Part shown: positions 5,739-12,588 of the stretch, piece by piece
Layout of the letters: every line of letters begins with the position of its first letter
Position numbering within the stretch: position 1 is the first letter of the stretch
Notes under the pieces: generated by a model
The model's database searches: none
What the model saw: only the letters and a program-made list of their open reading frames with translations
Told to the model about the DNA's origin: nothing
Made by a program: the position numbers and the translations under genes
From: Eshraghiella sp964576255
GTDB lineage: Bacteria > Bacillota > Clostridia > Lachnospirales > Lachnospiraceae
NCBI GenBank assembly: GCA_964576255.1
Contig: CAZNUK010000066.1
Location: forward strand, 1 to 12,588
Direction: 5' to 3'
DNA: 12,588 bases

Positions 5739-6131
5739 ATGGCTAAAGTGACAAAAAAAGTTACAAAAAAGCGCGTTAAGAAAAACGTTGAACGCGGACA
5801 GGCACATATCCAGTCTTCATTTAACAACACAATCGTTACAATTACTGATACAGAGGGTAACGCATTGTCATGGGCAAGTGCCGGTGGTCTTGGATTTAGA
5901 GGTTCAAAGAAATCTACTCCTTATGCAGCTCAGATGGCAGCGGAAACTGCAACTAAGGCAGCTTTAGTACACGGATTAAAATCAGTAGACGTTATGGTTA
6001 AGGGACCAGGTTCAGGACGTGAAGCAGCAATTCGTGCTCTTCAGGCATGTGGTCTTGAAGTAACCAGCATCAAGGACGTTACTCCGGTACCACATAACGG
6101 ATGTCGTCCACCAAAGCGCAGAAGAGTCTAA
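5739..6131 (+). CDS. rpsK: 30S ribosomal protein S11
   Basis: This 130-residue protein is normal length for S11. It has a lysine-rich N-terminus (AKVTKKVTKKRVKKNVERG), then HIQSSFNNTIVTITDTEGNALSWASAGGLGFRGSKKSTPYAAQ and, at the C-terminus, VKGPGSGREAAIRALQACGLEVTSIKDVTPVPHNGCRPPKRRRV, the S11 signature. S11 forms part of the 30S platform near the mRNA exit and E site with S7. GGGAGG (5721-5726) lies 12 bases from the ATG. A short CCCG/CGGG hairpin is possible in the rpsM-rpsK gap but is probably incidental. Confidence 0.98.
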   Translation: MAKVTKKVTKKRVKKNVERGQAHIQSSFNNTIVTITDTEGNALSWASAGGLGFRGSKKSTPYAAQMAAETATKAALVHGLKSVDVMVKGPGSGREAAIRALQACGLEVTSIKDVTPVPHNGCRPPKRRRV

Positions 6132-6149
6132 TAGGAGGTGTAATAAAGA

Positions 6150-6749
6150 ATGGCAGTTAATAGAGTTCCTGTTCTTAAGAGATGCAGATCACTTGGACTT
6201 GATCCAGTTTATTTAGGAATAGATAAGAAATCAAACAGAAAATTAGAAAGAGCCAATAAGAAAGTAAGTGAATATGGACTTCAGCTTCGCGAGAAACAGA
6301 AAGCAAAATTCATTTACGGTGTTCTTGAAAAACCTTTCAGAAATTACTTTAAGAAAGCTGATAGAATGAGCGGTATGACAGGTGATAACCTTATGTCTAT
6401 GCTTGAGCTCAGACTTGATAATGTTATTTTCAGATTAGGATATGCCAGAACTAGAAGAGAGGCTAGACAGATCGTAGATCATAAGCACGTTCTTGTTAAT
6501 GGAAAGTGTGTTAACATCCCATCTTACCTTGTAAGTGCTGGTGATGTTATCGAAATCAAAGAAAAAGCTAAGAGCAAAGCTTCACAGAGATACAAAGATA
6601 TCCTTGAAGTAACTGGTGCAAGACTTGTTCCAGAGTGGCTTGAGGCAGATCATGATAATCTTAAGGGAAGCGTTAAGCAGGTTCCTACAAGAGATATGAT
6701 CGATGTTCCTGTTAATGAGATGCTTATTGTCGAGTTATATTCTAAATAA
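6150..6749 (+). CDS. rpsD: 30S ribosomal protein S4, zinc-free (C-) form
   Basis: This 199-residue primary 16S rRNA-binding protein nucleates 30S assembly with S7 and lines the mRNA entry with S3 and S5. The N-terminal segment (VPVLKRCRSLGLDPVYLG) keeps only one cysteine, C12, where zinc-type S4 has four, so it is the zinc-free form known from many Clostridia. The S4 RNA-binding domain runs from about residue 86: LELRLDNVIFRLGYARTRRE and ARQIVDHKHVLVNGKCVNIP. The C-terminal ending IDVPVNEMLIVELYSK is typical. Having rpsD inside the alpha operon is the ancestral order; B. subtilis moved it elsewhere. S4 is a known autoregulator in other bacteria and could act on the leader at 5191-5323, which is an inference. 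Confidence 0.98.
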   Translation: MAVNRVPVLKRCRSLGLDPVYLGIDKKSNRKLERANKKVSEYGLQLREKQKAKFIYGVLEKPFRNYFKKADRMSGMTGDNLMSMLELRLDNVIFRLGYARTRREARQIVDHKHVLVNGKCVNIPSYLVSAGDVIEIKEKAKSKASQRYKDILEVTGARLVPEWLEADHDNLKGSVKQVPTRDMIDVPVNEMLIVELYSK

Positions 6750-6758
6750 TAGATAACA

Positions 6759-6791
6759 CCCTCGATGCAAATATACCCATAAAAGGAGGGG
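6759..6791 (+). promoter_or_regulatory. rpoA ribosome-binding site with possible masking stem
   Basis: AAAAGGAGGGG (6781-6791) is the rpoA Shine-Dalgarno, seven bases before a GTG start. CCCTC (6759-6763) in the same 48-base gap is complementary to its GAGGG (6786-6790), and AAAAG (6781-6785) can pair with CTTTT (6792-6796). Either pairing would hide the site. Both stems are short and the role is speculative. Confidence 0.25.
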
Positions 6792-6797
6792 CTTTTA

Positions 6798-7760
6798 GTG
6801 TTCGAATTTGAAAAACCAAAAATTGAAATCGAAGAGATATCTGAAGATAAGAGATATGGAAGATTTGTTGTTGAACCACTCGAAAGAGGCTATGGTACAA
6901 CACTTGGAAATTCCCTCAGAAGAATTATGCTTTCATCACTTCCTGGTTCAGCAGTTAGCCAGGTTAAAATCGAAGGCGTATTACATGAGTTCAGCCCAAT
7001 TCCGGGCGTGAAGGAAGATGTAAGTGATATTATTATGAACATCAAGAAGCTTGCTATTAAGAACAATAGCAGCAGTGATGATGTTAAGATTGCATACATC
7101 GAGTGTGACGGTCGTGATGGAGTTGTTACAGCAGCAGATATCCAGGTGGATTCTGATATTGAGATTTTAAATCCAGATTTGGTAATTGCTACATTAAATG
7201 GTGGCAACGATTGCAAGTTATTTATGGAACTTACAATCACTAATGGTAGAGGATACGTAAGCGCTGATAAGAATAAGCGTGATGATACTCCTATCGGAGT
7301 TATTTCAGTAGATTCTATCTATACACCTGTTGATCGTGTAAATATGACTGTTCAGAATACACGTGTTGGCCAGGTTACAGATTATGACAAGCTTACATTA
7401 GAAGTTTATACCAACGGTACTATAACACCGGACGATGCAGTAAGTCTTGCAGCTAAGGTTTTAAGTGAGCATTTAAGCTTATTCATCAACCTTTCAGAGC
7501 GTGGACAGAATGTTGAAGTTATGAGTGTTAAGGAAAACACAGAAATTGAGAAGGCACTTGTTATGAGCATTGATGAATTAGAACTTTCAGTTCGTTCATA
7601 CAACTGCTTAAAGAGAGCAAATATCAATACCGTTGAAGAGTTATGTAACAGAACATCTGAAGATATGATGAAGGTAAGAAACCTTGGACGTAAGTCCCTT
7701 GAAGAGGTTCTTGCCAAATTAAAGGAACTTGGATTATCTCTTAATTCAAGTGACGACTAA
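6798..7760 (+). CDS. rpoA: DNA-directed RNA polymerase alpha subunit
   Basis: This 320-residue, full-length protein starts with GTG, chosen because it gives the usual MFEFEKPKIE opening with GGAGGGG just upstream. The N-terminal dimerisation and assembly domain (to about residue 230) carries RFVVEPLERGYGTTLGNSLRR at about 22-42, SSLPGSAV and the HEFSPIPGVKEDV block, and ends with the dimer helix. A short linker leads to the C-terminal domain at about 250-316 (LELSVRSYNCLKRANINTVE, NLGRKSLEEV). That domain contacts UP-element DNA and activators; R285 appears to match E. coli R265. Co-expression with S4, S11, S13 and L17 ties polymerase supply to ribosome production. Confidence 0.98.
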   Translation: MFEFEKPKIEIEEISEDKRYGRFVVEPLERGYGTTLGNSLRRIMLSSLPGSAVSQVKIEGVLHEFSPIPGVKEDVSDIIMNIKKLAIKNNSSSDDVKIAYIECDGRDGVVTAADIQVDSDIEILNPDLVIATLNGGNDCKLFMELTITNGRGYVSADKNKRDDTPIGVISVDSIYTPVDRVNMTVQNTRVGQVTDYDKLTLEVYTNGTITPDDAVSLAAKVLSEHLSLFINLSERGQNVEVMSVKENTEIEKALVMSIDELELSVRSYNCLKRANINTVEELCNRTSEDMMKVRNLGRKSLEEVLAKLKELGLSLNSSDD

Positions 7761-7781
7761 TAAATAAGGAGGAAGCAACAA

Positions 7782-8318
7782 ATGGCAGGTTATAGAAAGC
7801 TTGGAAGAACATCTTCTCAGAGAAAAGCTTTAATTAGAAACCAGGTAACAGCTTTGCTTTACAATGGCAAAATCGTTACAACTGAAGCTAAGGCTAAGGA
7901 AATCCGCAAGGTTGCTGATGGTTTAATTGCATTAGCAGTTAAAGAAAAAGATAACTTTGAGACAGTTACAGTTTCTGCTAGAGTGGCTCGTAAGGATAAA
8001 GATGGCAAGAGAGTTAAGGAAGTAGTTGACGGAAAGAAGAAGACAGTTTATGATACTGTTGAGAAGTCAATTAAGAAGGATTTACCTTCAAGAGTTCATG
8101 CCAGAAGACAGATGATGAAGACACTTTACTCTGTAACAGAGGTTCCTACTGAAGCAGCAGGAAGAAAGAGAAATACTAAGGTAGTTAGCGTTGCAGATAA
8201 GTTGTTTGACGAAATCGCTCCTAAGTACGCAGATCGTAACGGTGGTTACACAAGAATCGTTAAGATTGGTCAGCGTAAGGGTGACGCAGCTATGGAAGTA
8301 CTTCTTGAGTTAGTTTAA
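7782..8318 (+). CDS. rplQ: 50S ribosomal protein L17 with internal insertions
   Basis: The N-terminal core (MAGYRKLGRTSSQRKALIRN, IVTTEAKAKEIRKVAD) and C-terminal core (VADKLFDEIAPKYADRNGGYTRIVKIGQRKGD, MEVLLELV) are clear L17, which lines the polypeptide exit tunnel rim. At 178 residues it is well above the 112-130 usual for bacterial L17. By eye against E. coli, the extra length is mainly a Lys/Asp-rich insertion at about residues 54-105, plus a smaller extension at about 116-135. Reading frame and style are continuous, so this is a real extension and not a frameshift. AAGGAGG (7766-7772) precedes the ATG by nine bases. It is the last gene before a strong terminator. Confidence 0.97.
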   Translation: MAGYRKLGRTSSQRKALIRNQVTALLYNGKIVTTEAKAKEIRKVADGLIALAVKEKDNFETVTVSARVARKDKDGKRVKEVVDGKKKTVYDTVEKSIKKDLPSRVHARRQMMKTLYSVTEVPTEAAGRKRNTKVVSVADKLFDEIAPKYADRNGGYTRIVKIGQRKGDAAMEVLLELV

Positions 8319-8340
8319 TCAATAAGTATGTGTGAATTTA

Positions 8341-8376
8341 TGGACGAATGTTGGTGACAACATTCGTTCATTTTTT
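8341..8376 (+). terminator. Strong intrinsic terminator of the alpha operon
   Basis: TGGACGAATGTTG (8341-8353) pairs with CAACATTCGTTCA (8358-8370) to give a 13-pair stem (one G-U) capped by GTGA and followed at once by TTTTTT (8371-8376). It lies 22 bases after the rplQ stop and about 18 bases before the ecfA1 start. It should end most ribosomal transcripts and limit read-through into the ECF genes. Confidence 0.93.
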
Positions 8377-8393
8377 CAATGTGTGGTGAGTAT

Positions 8394-9245
8394 ATGGGAA
8401 TTGTAGAGACACAGGATCTTGTATTTGAATATATCCGTCGTGATGAGGATGGTAATGTAGAAGGCATACAGACTGCCGTTGATAAAGTGAATATTGATGT
8501 TTCTAAGGGAGATTTTGTGGCTATTCTTGGACATAACGGCTCAGGAAAATCTACGCTTGCAAGACATATTAATGCCTTGCTTACACCAACAGAGGGAACT
8601 GTATGGGTTTCCAAAATGGATACCACAGATGAAGATAAGCTGTGGGATATAAGACAGACTGCCGGAATGGTTTTTCAGAATCCGGATAATCAGATAATTG
8701 GAACTATAGTTGAAGAGGATGTAGGATTTGGCCCAGAAAATCTGGGAGTTCCTACTGAAGATATATGGACCAGAGTGGATAGCGCCCTTAATAAGGTGGG
8801 AATGGCTGCATACAGAGAATATTCCCCTAACAAGCTGTCCGGTGGTCAGAAACAGCGTGTGGCAATTGCAGGAGTGCTTGCAATGAAGCCAACATGTATA
8901 GTAATGGATGAACCTACCTCTATGTTAGACCCAAGTGGTCGCAAGGAGGTTATGGATACAATTTTAGAGCTTAACCGCACAGAGGGTGTAACCATTATTT
9001 TAATCACCCACTATATGAATGAAGCGGCTATGGCAAATAAAATTTTTGTTATGGACAAAGGAAAAGTAGTTATGGAGGGAACTCCACGTCAGATTTTTTC
9101 AGATGTTGATAAGATGAAAGAATTGAAACTGGATGTGCCACAGGCCACAGAACTGGCTTATGAGCTTAAGAAACAGGGTGTTCCTTTGCCTGACGGAATT
9201 TTGACATCAAAAGAGCTTGTGGAGGAATTATGTCGATTATATTAG
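8394..9245 (+). CDS. ecfA1: ECF transporter ATPase EcfA1
   Basis: This is an ABC ATPase of an energy-coupling factor transporter, powering uptake of vitamins or metals at the membrane. The start chosen is ATG 8394 (283 residues) with GGTGAG at 8385-8390; ATG 8379 is in frame but sits against the terminator T-run with no site. Walker A GHNGSGKST is at residues 46-54, Q-loop Q95, signature LSGGQ at 148-152, Walker B CIVMDEP at 168-174, D-loop MLDP and switch H206 (LITH). The C-terminal extension after about residue 230 is EcfA-like. It overlaps ecfA2 by 16 bases, suggesting coupled, balanced synthesis of the heterodimer. All catalytic motifs look intact. Confidence 0.95.
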   Translation: MGIVETQDLVFEYIRRDEDGNVEGIQTAVDKVNIDVSKGDFVAILGHNGSGKSTLARHINALLTPTEGTVWVSKMDTTDEDKLWDIRQTAGMVFQNPDNQIIGTIVEEDVGFGPENLGVPTEDIWTRVDSALNKVGMAAYREYSPNKLSGGQKQRVAIAGVLAMKPTCIVMDEPTSMLDPSGRKEVMDTILELNRTEGVTIILITHYMNEAAMANKIFVMDKGKVVMEGTPRQIFSDVDKMKELKLDVPQATELAYELKKQGVPLPDGILTSKELVEELCRLY

Positions 9246-10081
9246 ATAAAGTTAACTATATATATGGCGAAGGCTCCGGCTTTGTTAAGCATGCTCTTAA
9301 GGATATAAGTCTGGTGATTAATCAGAATGAATTTGTGGGACTTATTGGACACACAGGCTCCGGCAAATCTACGCTTACCCAGATGTTTAACGGACTTTTA
9401 AAGCCTACAAGTGGTACAGTGTTTTTTGACGGAGACGATATTAACTCCAAGGGCTATAACAGAAAGGCTTTGCGCTCCAAGGTGGGATTGGTATTTCAGT
9501 ATCCGGAGCATCAGCTGTTTGAAGAGACTGTATTTAAAGATGTGTGTTTTGGCCCTAAGAATATGGGAATGTCCCAAAAAGATGCAGAGCTTAGAGCTTT
9601 TGAAGCTCTGGATATGGTTGGAGCTGAACCGGAAATATTTTATCATTCTCCTTTTGAACTGTCAGGAGGACAAAAAAGAAGAGTGGCAATAGCAGGTGTG
9701 CTGGCGATGCGCCCGGAATATCTTATTTTGGACGAGCCCACAGCGGGTCTTGACCCACAAGGCAGGGATGAAATTCTTGATATGATTACCAAGATGCACA
9801 GGGAGCTTCAGACTACAATAATTCTCGTGTCCCATAGCATGGAAGACGTTGCCAAATATGTGGACAGAATTTTGGTTATGAATCAAGGGGAGCTGTTATA
9901 TGATGACAGCACGAAGGAGATTTTTGGACATTACAAGGAATTGGAGGCAGTGGGACTTTGCGCTCCGGAAATTACCTATATAATGAACGATTTAAGCAAA
10001 AAAGGATTTAAGGTTGACACTAAGGCTGTAACAGTAGAGGAAGCCTGTCAATCACTTATTAAAGCAATAAAGGAAAAATAG
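9230..10081 (+). CDS. ecfA2: ECF transporter ATPase EcfA2
   Basis: This is the second ATPase of the ECF module, 283 residues. Walker A GHTGSGKST is at residues 40-48, Q90 in FQYPEHQLFEETV, signature LSGGQ at 144-148, Walker B YLILDEP at 164-170, AGLDP, and H202 (LVSH). The FQYPEHQLFEETV stretch after the Q-loop is characteristic of EcfA2 versus FQNPDNQ in EcfA1, which supports assigning the two as a heterodimer. GGAGG (9221-9225) lies inside the ecfA1 end, 4 bases from the ATG. ecfT starts 3 bases after its stop. Pairing with EcfT and assorted S components is expected from the group II ECF family. Confidence 0.95.
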   Translation: MSIILDKVNYIYGEGSGFVKHALKDISLVINQNEFVGLIGHTGSGKSTLTQMFNGLLKPTSGTVFFDGDDINSKGYNRKALRSKVGLVFQYPEHQLFEETVFKDVCFGPKNMGMSQKDAELRAFEALDMVGAEPEIFYHSPFELSGGQKRRVAIAGVLAMRPEYLILDEPTAGLDPQGRDEILDMITKMHRELQTTIILVSHSMEDVAKYVDRILVMNQGELLYDDSTKEIFGHYKELEAVGLCAPEITYIMNDLSKKGFKVDTKAVTVEEACQSLIKAIKEK

Positions 10082-10084
10082 TAG

Positions 10085-10897
10085 ATGATAAGGGATATTA
10101 CAATAGGACAATATTATCCAACTGAATCCATAATTCACAAGCTTGACCCAAGGGTGAAGCTTTTTGGTACTGTCCTGTATATAATATCTCTTTTTATTGC
10201 CAAAAATCCGGCAGTATATCTGTTGGCGGCGGTATTTTTGTTTGTATGTATTCATATGTCCAAGGTGCCTGTAAAATACATTTTAAGGGGTCTGAAATCA
10301 ATTTTTATTATTTTGCTCATAAGTGTGTTACTGAATATGTTTTTCATTGATGGCAAGATTTTGGTCAAGTTTTGGATTTTTAAAATTACCTACGAAGGAA
10401 TAATTCAGGCGGTGTATATGGCTGTGAGGTTTGTACTTCTTATTATGGGCTCATCACTTATGACTTTGACCACCACGCCAAATAGTCTTACGGATGGTCT
10501 GGAGAAGGCTCTGCGATTCCTTAAAGTAATTAAGGTGCCGGTGCATGAGATTGCAATGATGATGTCCATTGCACTTCGTTTTATTCCTATTCTTATAGAA
10601 GAAACAGACAAAATAATGAAGGCTCAGGCTGCAAGAGGTGCGGATTTTGAAAATGGCAATATTTTTAAGCGAGTAAAGGCAATGGTGCCCATACTTGTGC
10701 CCCTTTTTGTATCAGCTGTGAGAAGAGCCGGGGACCTTGCCACTGCTATGGAGGCAAGGTGCTATAGAGGTGGCAACAACAGAACTCAGATGAAACCATT
10801 AAAATACAAGAGCAGGGATGTGTTCGGCTATGTGATTTTGTGGTTATATCTTGCCACTATGATTGTTGTAAAACTTGCGTGGGAGTGGTTGTTATGA
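10085..10897 (+). CDS. ecfT: ECF transporter transmembrane subunit EcfT
   Basis: This 270-residue membrane scaffold links the EcfA1/A2 ATPases to substrate-binding S components. Hydrophobic segments appear at about residues 25-40, 43-58, 70-88, 108-128 and near the C-terminus (246-265). The two coupling-helix Arg motifs that bind the ATPase grooves are visible: AARGA at 182-186 and ARCYRGG at 224-230. The N-terminus GQYYPTESIIHKLDPRVKL is typical of the CbiQ/EcfT family. No S component is encoded in this window, so it is likely a shared (group II) module. AGGA (10071-10074) is a modest ribosome-binding site. The stop overlaps truA as ATGA (10894-10897). Confidence 0.95.
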   Translation: MIRDITIGQYYPTESIIHKLDPRVKLFGTVLYIISLFIAKNPAVYLLAAVFLFVCIHMSKVPVKYILRGLKSIFIILLISVLLNMFFIDGKILVKFWIFKITYEGIIQAVYMAVRFVLLIMGSSLMTLTTTPNSLTDGLEKALRFLKVIKVPVHEIAMMMSIALRFIPILIEETDKIMKAQAARGADFENGNIFKRVKAMVPILVPLFVSAVRRAGDLATAMEARCYRGGNNRTQMKPLKYKSRDVFGYVILWLYLATMIVVKLAWEWLL

Positions 10898-11640
10898 GAA
10901 TAATGTTGAGAGTTGCTTATGACGGAACTTCATATTCAGGCTGGCAGGTACAGCCAAACGCGGTAACTGTAGAAGGTGTGCTTAAAAACGCCTTGGAGGA
11001 CTTGTTTGCCCAGCCTGTTATGCTTATCGGTGCCAGCAGAACGGACGCAGGGGTTCATGCCATGGGAAATGTGGCAGTATTTGATGTGGAGACAAGAATT
11101 GCTCCGGAAAAAATAGCATACGCATTGAATGCAAGACTTCCGGAGGATATTAAGATACACGAGTCAAGGGTTGTAAAGGATGATTTTCACCCAAGACATG
11201 TGGATTGCGTTAAAACCTATGAATACAGTGTATGGAATGACACTTTTGAAAATCCTAAGGAAAGGCTGTACTGTCATTTTGACTATGGCAAACTTGACAT
11301 GGAAAATATGAAAAAAGCATGTGAACATTTTGTTGGAGAGCATGATTTTACTTCCTTTTGTTCAGCGGGGGCTCAGGTGGAGGATAAAGTGAGAAAAATA
11401 TATTCTCTTGACGTGTGTCGCACAGGCTGTAAGGTGATTATCAGAGTCACTGGCAATGGATTTTTGTATAATATGGTAAGAATTATCGCAGGAACCCTGC
11501 TTAAAGTAGGGCAGGGAGCCATAAGTCCAGCGGATATTCCGGCAATTATTGAGGGAAGGGACAGACAGCTTGCAGGACCAACAGCACCGGCAAGAGGACT
11601 TACCCTTGTGGAAATTAAATATAAGGAAGCTGACCTATGA
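10894..11640 (+). CDS. truA: tRNA pseudouridine(38-40) synthase TruA
   Basis: It isomerises uridines 38-40 in the anticodon stem-loop of many tRNAs to pseudouridine. The start is ATG 10894, overlapping the ecfT stop (ATGA), with GGGAG at 10881-10885. An in-frame ATG at 10840 would add 18 residues and overlap ecfT by 58 bases, so it is rejected. The resulting 248 residues fit the family. The N-terminus MRIMLRVAYDGTSYSGWQVQ and the catalytic block GASRTDAGVHAMGN with nucleophile D51 are diagnostic; RITGNGFLYN-like VTGNGFLYNMVRIIAGTLL lies in the C-terminal half. Placement after the ECF genes and before rplM-rpsI is conserved in Firmicutes. Confidence 0.97.
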   Translation: MRIMLRVAYDGTSYSGWQVQPNAVTVEGVLKNALEDLFAQPVMLIGASRTDAGVHAMGNVAVFDVETRIAPEKIAYALNARLPEDIKIHESRVVKDDFHPRHVDCVKTYEYSVWNDTFENPKERLYCHFDYGKLDMENMKKACEHFVGEHDFTSFCSAGAQVEDKVRKIYSLDVCRTGCKVIIRVTGNGFLYNMVRIIAGTLLKVGQGAISPADIPAIIEGRDRQLAGPTAPARGLTLVEIKYKEADL

Positions 11641-12512
11641 TTTGGATTTTGTGTACATTATTTTATGGGCTTGCTAAGGGCGGAAGGGAAATCTGCAAAA
11701 AGAAGGCACTTATGAGGAATGAGGTTATGGAGGTCTTATTTTTCCATACTTTATTGTCATTTTTATTTGTGGTGCCGGAGGCTCGTAACGCAGGTGGTCT
11801 TCCGGTTGGTACATATTTATTGATAGCACTGAAATCCTTTGTCATATTTGTAGCTTGGATGTGCAGTTTTAATGCTATCAAAAGACTGCCAATCAGTCTG
11901 ATGGGAATATTGGAATTATCCAGAGTTCTTTTTGCCACGTTACTAGGCGTGGTTTTCCTCAAGGAAACTATGGGAGCGAATCAGATCGCTGGACTTATAT
12001 TTGTGTCAATAGGCCTTTTGATACTGCCACTTCCTAATATAATTCAGAGCAAAAAAACCGGCACAAAAGTTGACACTGAAAATGTAAAAATTATTTTTGT
12101 GGTAATAGCCCTTGTAAGCTGTATGCTTAATGCGGTGTCTTCAACGATGGATAAATACCTTATGAGTACTGAGTTGACCAGTGGACAGCTGCAGTTCTGG
12201 TATATGTTTTTTATGGTAGTGTATTATAGTATATATGTACTTGTTAAGCGTATTAAAATTAATTGGAAAAGTCTTTTGAAAAATTACTGGATATGGATTC
12301 TAAGCGTGCTATTTGTGTTGGCGGACAGAGCTCTTTTTATTGCCAATGCAGACCCTGACAGCAAAGTTACCATAATGACACTTATTAAGCAGTCCTGCTG
12401 TGTGGTTTCCATTGTGGGAGGTAAGCTTATTTTTAAGGAAAAAAATATTCTGTTCAAGCTATTTTGTGCAGGAATTATTGTGGCAGGAATTTTACTGACG
12501 GTGTTGATATAG
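11637..12512 (+). CDS. EamA/DMT-family membrane transporter, substrate unknown
   Basis: This 291-residue, very hydrophobic protein has about ten predicted membrane segments in two similar halves, as in the drug/metabolite transporter superfamily. The first half holds LMGILELSRVLFATLLGVVFLKETMGANQ at about residues 88-116, the second TLIKQSCCVVSIVGGKLIFKEKN at about 248-270. The repeated FLKE/IFKE-type endings of the helix before the last one in each half are characteristic EamA features. It starts at ATG 11637, overlapping the truA stop (ATGA), with AAGGA at 11623-11627, so translation is probably coupled. Family substrates include amino acids, purines and metabolites; none can be assigned here. 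No terminator follows it before the next promoter. Confidence 0.85.
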   Translation: MIWILCTLFYGLAKGGREICKKKALMRNEVMEVLFFHTLLSFLFVVPEARNAGGLPVGTYLLIALKSFVIFVAWMCSFNAIKRLPISLMGILELSRVLFATLLGVVFLKETMGANQIAGLIFVSIGLLILPLPNIIQSKKTGTKVDTENVKIIFVVIALVSCMLNAVSSTMDKYLMSTELTSGQLQFWYMFFMVVYYSIYVLVKRIKINWKSLLKNYWIWILSVLFVLADRALFIANADPDSKVTIMTLIKQSCCVVSIVGGKLIFKEKNILFKLFCAGIIVAGILLTVLI

Positions 12513-12549
12513 ATGTGCAGAAAAAGTGAGAAAAATAGGAAAAAAGCAG

Positions 12550-12578
12550 TTGACATCATAATTGGCATATTATATAAT
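12550..12578 (+). promoter_or_regulatory. Consensus housekeeping promoter reading out of the window
   Basis: TTGACA (12550-12555), a 17-base gap and TATAAT (12573-12578) match the sigma-A consensus at all twelve positions. Transcription would start near 12585. The next gene lies beyond the window; conserved order after truA suggests rplM-rpsI, which would suit such a strong promoter, but this is not seen. Confidence 0.9.
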
Positions 12579-12588
12579 GTTTAACTGT

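Noticed and set aside
12547..12587. CAGTT...AACTG inverted repeat around the terminal promoter
   Set aside because: Five-base arms 31 bases apart in AT-rich DNA are likely coincidence and not an operator.
1..12588. Mobile elements, CRISPR arrays, defence or biosynthetic systems
   Set aside because: I saw no direct repeat arrays, terminal inverted repeats, transposase or integrase genes, or accessory gene sets; apart from the transporter, every gene belongs to the conserved core neighbourhood.

Overview
The window is a stretch of chromosomal housekeeping DNA from an AT-rich, low-GC Gram-positive anaerobe, most likely a Clostridia member of the Lachnospiraceae type (Butyrivibrio/Roseburia/Eubacterium rectale-like). 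The assignment is inferred from four things: the gene order secY-adk-map-KOW-infA-rpmJ-rpsM-rpsK-rpsD-rpoA-rplQ-ecfA1-ecfA2-ecfT-truA, an S4 protein lacking the zinc cysteines, an enlarged L17, and strong AGGAGG-type Shine-Dalgarno sites before most genes. All genes lie on the + strand. I see no phage, IS, CRISPR, tRNA or rRNA features, and no gene-free stretch longer than 172 bases.

Region 1 (1-4924) is the end of the spc operon: the tail of rplF, then rplR, rpsE, rpmD, rplO, secY, adk, map, a small KOW-domain RNA-binding protein and infA. Genes are packed with 0-25 base gaps or small overlaps. They supply 50S and 30S proteins, the Sec channel, adenylate kinase, methionine aminopeptidase and IF-1.

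Region 2 (4925-8376) is the alpha operon: rpmJ, rpsM, rpsK, rpsD, rpoA and rplQ. It appears to have its own control signals. There is a probable extended -10 promoter before rpmJ, a weak terminator-like hairpin at the rpmJ stop codon, and a 172-base rpmJ-rpsM spacer. That spacer can fold into three successive hairpins ahead of an unusual double-ATG start for rpsM. A long, textbook intrinsic terminator (8341-8376) closes the operon.

Region 3 (8394-12512) holds ecfA1, ecfA2 and ecfT, which form a shared vitamin/metal ECF energising module with no S component here, followed by truA (tRNA pseudouridine synthase) and a DMT/EamA-family membrane transporter. These genes overlap or nearly abut (ATGA junctions at ecfT/truA and truA/transporter), which suggests one translationally coupled unit. 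No clear promoter precedes ecfA1 apart from read-through of the terminator. The window ends in a perfect-consensus promoter (12550-12578) pointing out of the window, probably at rplM-rpsI.

The genes are well-known families and I found no evidence of a new multi-gene system. The best candidate for something undescribed is the structured rpmJ-rpsM leader, a possible ribosomal-protein (for example S4) autoregulatory RNA. Next are the L17 insertion and the transporter lodged in an otherwise conserved truA-rplM neighbourhood.
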